DNA of 64,000 nucleotides, taken from an uncultured Ruminococcus sp. (lineage in GTDB: Bacteria > Bacillota > Clostridia > Oscillospirales > Acutalibacteraceae). The notes under the pieces were generated by a model, which saw only the letters and a list, made by a program, of their open reading frames with translations, made no database searches and was not told where the DNA came from. Location: positions 62,001 to 126,000 of the forward strand of contig CACWNY010000001.1 in assembly GCA_902762375.1 (NCBI GenBank), in the 5' to 3' direction. How positions within the stretch are numbered: position 1 is the stretch's first letter; every line of letters starts with the position of its first letter. Shown in pieces: positions 63,512-64,000 of the stretch. The position numbers and the translations under genes are program-made.

Positions 63512-64000
63512 TTATTCAGCTTTTCTGAAAATCTCACGGATAGATTGGATAAAATTCTCTTCAAGCTGATAGATGGTACTTCTGTAATCGTCAAAATGAT
63601 GGACATGATTTTCATAATGTTCCATAATATCGACGATAAGATTTTGGATTTCGTTCTGGTGATTGTCGTAGCCGTCAAATTTGTACTGGTCATCAATGAC
63701 GACATCTTCTTTGAAGCGTGCAGAACCCTCATTGTTAGCGATGATACACATACCGCAGATGACCGCTTCTTTGGGAATACGCTCAGCTCCCGGAAAATTA
63801 CCGAATTCAATTAAAAGTTTGGATTTGTTCATCAAAGTGAGCATCTGGTCATGGGTATAGCCTTGCAAGGGAAGAAACTGATACTGTGAAAATTTTTTTT
63901 GTAAACTTTCGGCGACAGTATTATTGGCATCACGCTTAGGATTATAGAGAATGATATTTTCCCGTTTGTCAGCACTGTCAAACTGAAAGTTACGCTGTTG
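63512..64000 (-). CDS. Glycosyltransferase-like protein (5' end beyond the window)
   Basis: 162 C-terminal residues are visible; the frame is open to the window edge, so the TTG at 63868 is not the true start. NIILYNPKRDANNTVAE, FLPLQGYTHDQMLTLMNKSKLLIEFGNFPGAERIPKEAVICGMCIIAN and the following KEDVVIDDQYKFD resemble the nucleotide-sugar-binding half of GT-B-type transferases. The sugar and acceptor are unknown. It is the first visible gene of the minus-strand group with the VWA and VanZ-like proteins. Confidence 0.65.
   Translation of the reverse strand, partial: QQRNFQFDSADKRENIILYNPKRDANNTVAESLQKKFSQYQFLPLQGYTHDQMLTLMNKSKLLIEFGNFPGAERIPKEAVICGMCIIANNEGSARFKEDVVIDDQYKFDGYDNHQNEIQNLIVDIMEHYENHVHHFDDYRSTIYQLEENFIQSIREIFRKAE

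Noticed and set aside
1..64000. tRNA or rRNA genes
   Set aside because: No cloverleaf with a GTTCGAATC-type arm and CCA-side stem, and no rRNA landmark, was seen by eye; a covariance search would be needed to exclude one fully.

Overview
The window looks like the chromosome of a low-GC, Gram-positive gut clostridium close to Ruminococcus. The clues are TTG/GTG starts with strong GGAGG ribosome sites, a CtsR-McsA-McsB-ClpC stress operon, two type I dockerin proteins, and starch enzymes with CBM26-type modules. The combination of dockerin, pullulanase and starch-binding modules resembles the amylosome of Ruminococcus bromii. The species assignment is inference; no rRNA or tRNA gene is visible.

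Layout. 1-12.0 kb: end of a membrane protein, then two very large exported proteins (a leucine-rich-repeat/triple-tyrosine protein of 1985 aa and a dockerin protein of 1553 aa) in one operon. 12.0-14.7 kb: a small accessory island with an XRE regulator, duplicated membrane-anchor genes (one with an in-frame stop before a Sel1 domain), a JAMM metallopeptidase and a Cys-rich protein. 14.8-25.3 kb: a SodC-like protein, a DUF6512-like membrane protein, an AIM24 protein, PyrB with a C-terminal zinc knuckle, a radical SAM protein, MurD, a polyferredoxin membrane protein with a two-component system, and an esterase. 25.6-30.1 kb: the str operon rpsL-rpsG-fusA-tuf on the minus strand. 30.7-37.6 kb: a SWIM-TPR protein, a lipoprotein, Lgt, a TIM-barrel isomerase, NrdR and a frameshifted gene. 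37.9-41.2 kb: a lysine/diaminopimelate operon, asd-dapA-dapB plus a stand-alone ACT protein. 41.7-45.7 kb: ppk1-pfkA overlap and a PH-domain protein. 46-52 kb: two type I pullulanases, one with a C-terminal membrane anchor and no signal peptide, the other secreted with a dockerin. 52.5-54 kb: SAM-I riboswitch and metK. 54.3-55.8 kb: a HAD phosphatase and a lipoprotein. 56.1-61 kb: ctsR-mcsA-mcsB-clpC with CtsR operators. 61.2-61.8 kb: pduL. 62-64 kb (minus strand): a glycosyltransferase-like gene cut by the window edge, a VWA protein with a poly-threonine tract, and a VanZ-like protein.

The most striking feature is a dispersed intergenic repeat at about 19 places. It is built of up to four short hairpins in fixed order, and the stems change on both sides together, so the fold is kept while the sequence varies. 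Six loci are inverted pairs, always in the same arrangement. One copy lies inside a 233-bp element with 28-bp terminal inverted repeats. Repeats of this and a second family supply the stop codon of the first gene and the last residues of PyrB.

Housekeeping, lysine/cell-wall and stress genes are ordinary. The less ordinary parts are the repeat family, the 12.4-14.7 kb JAMM island, the PyrB zinc fusion, and the pullulanase and dockerin proteins.
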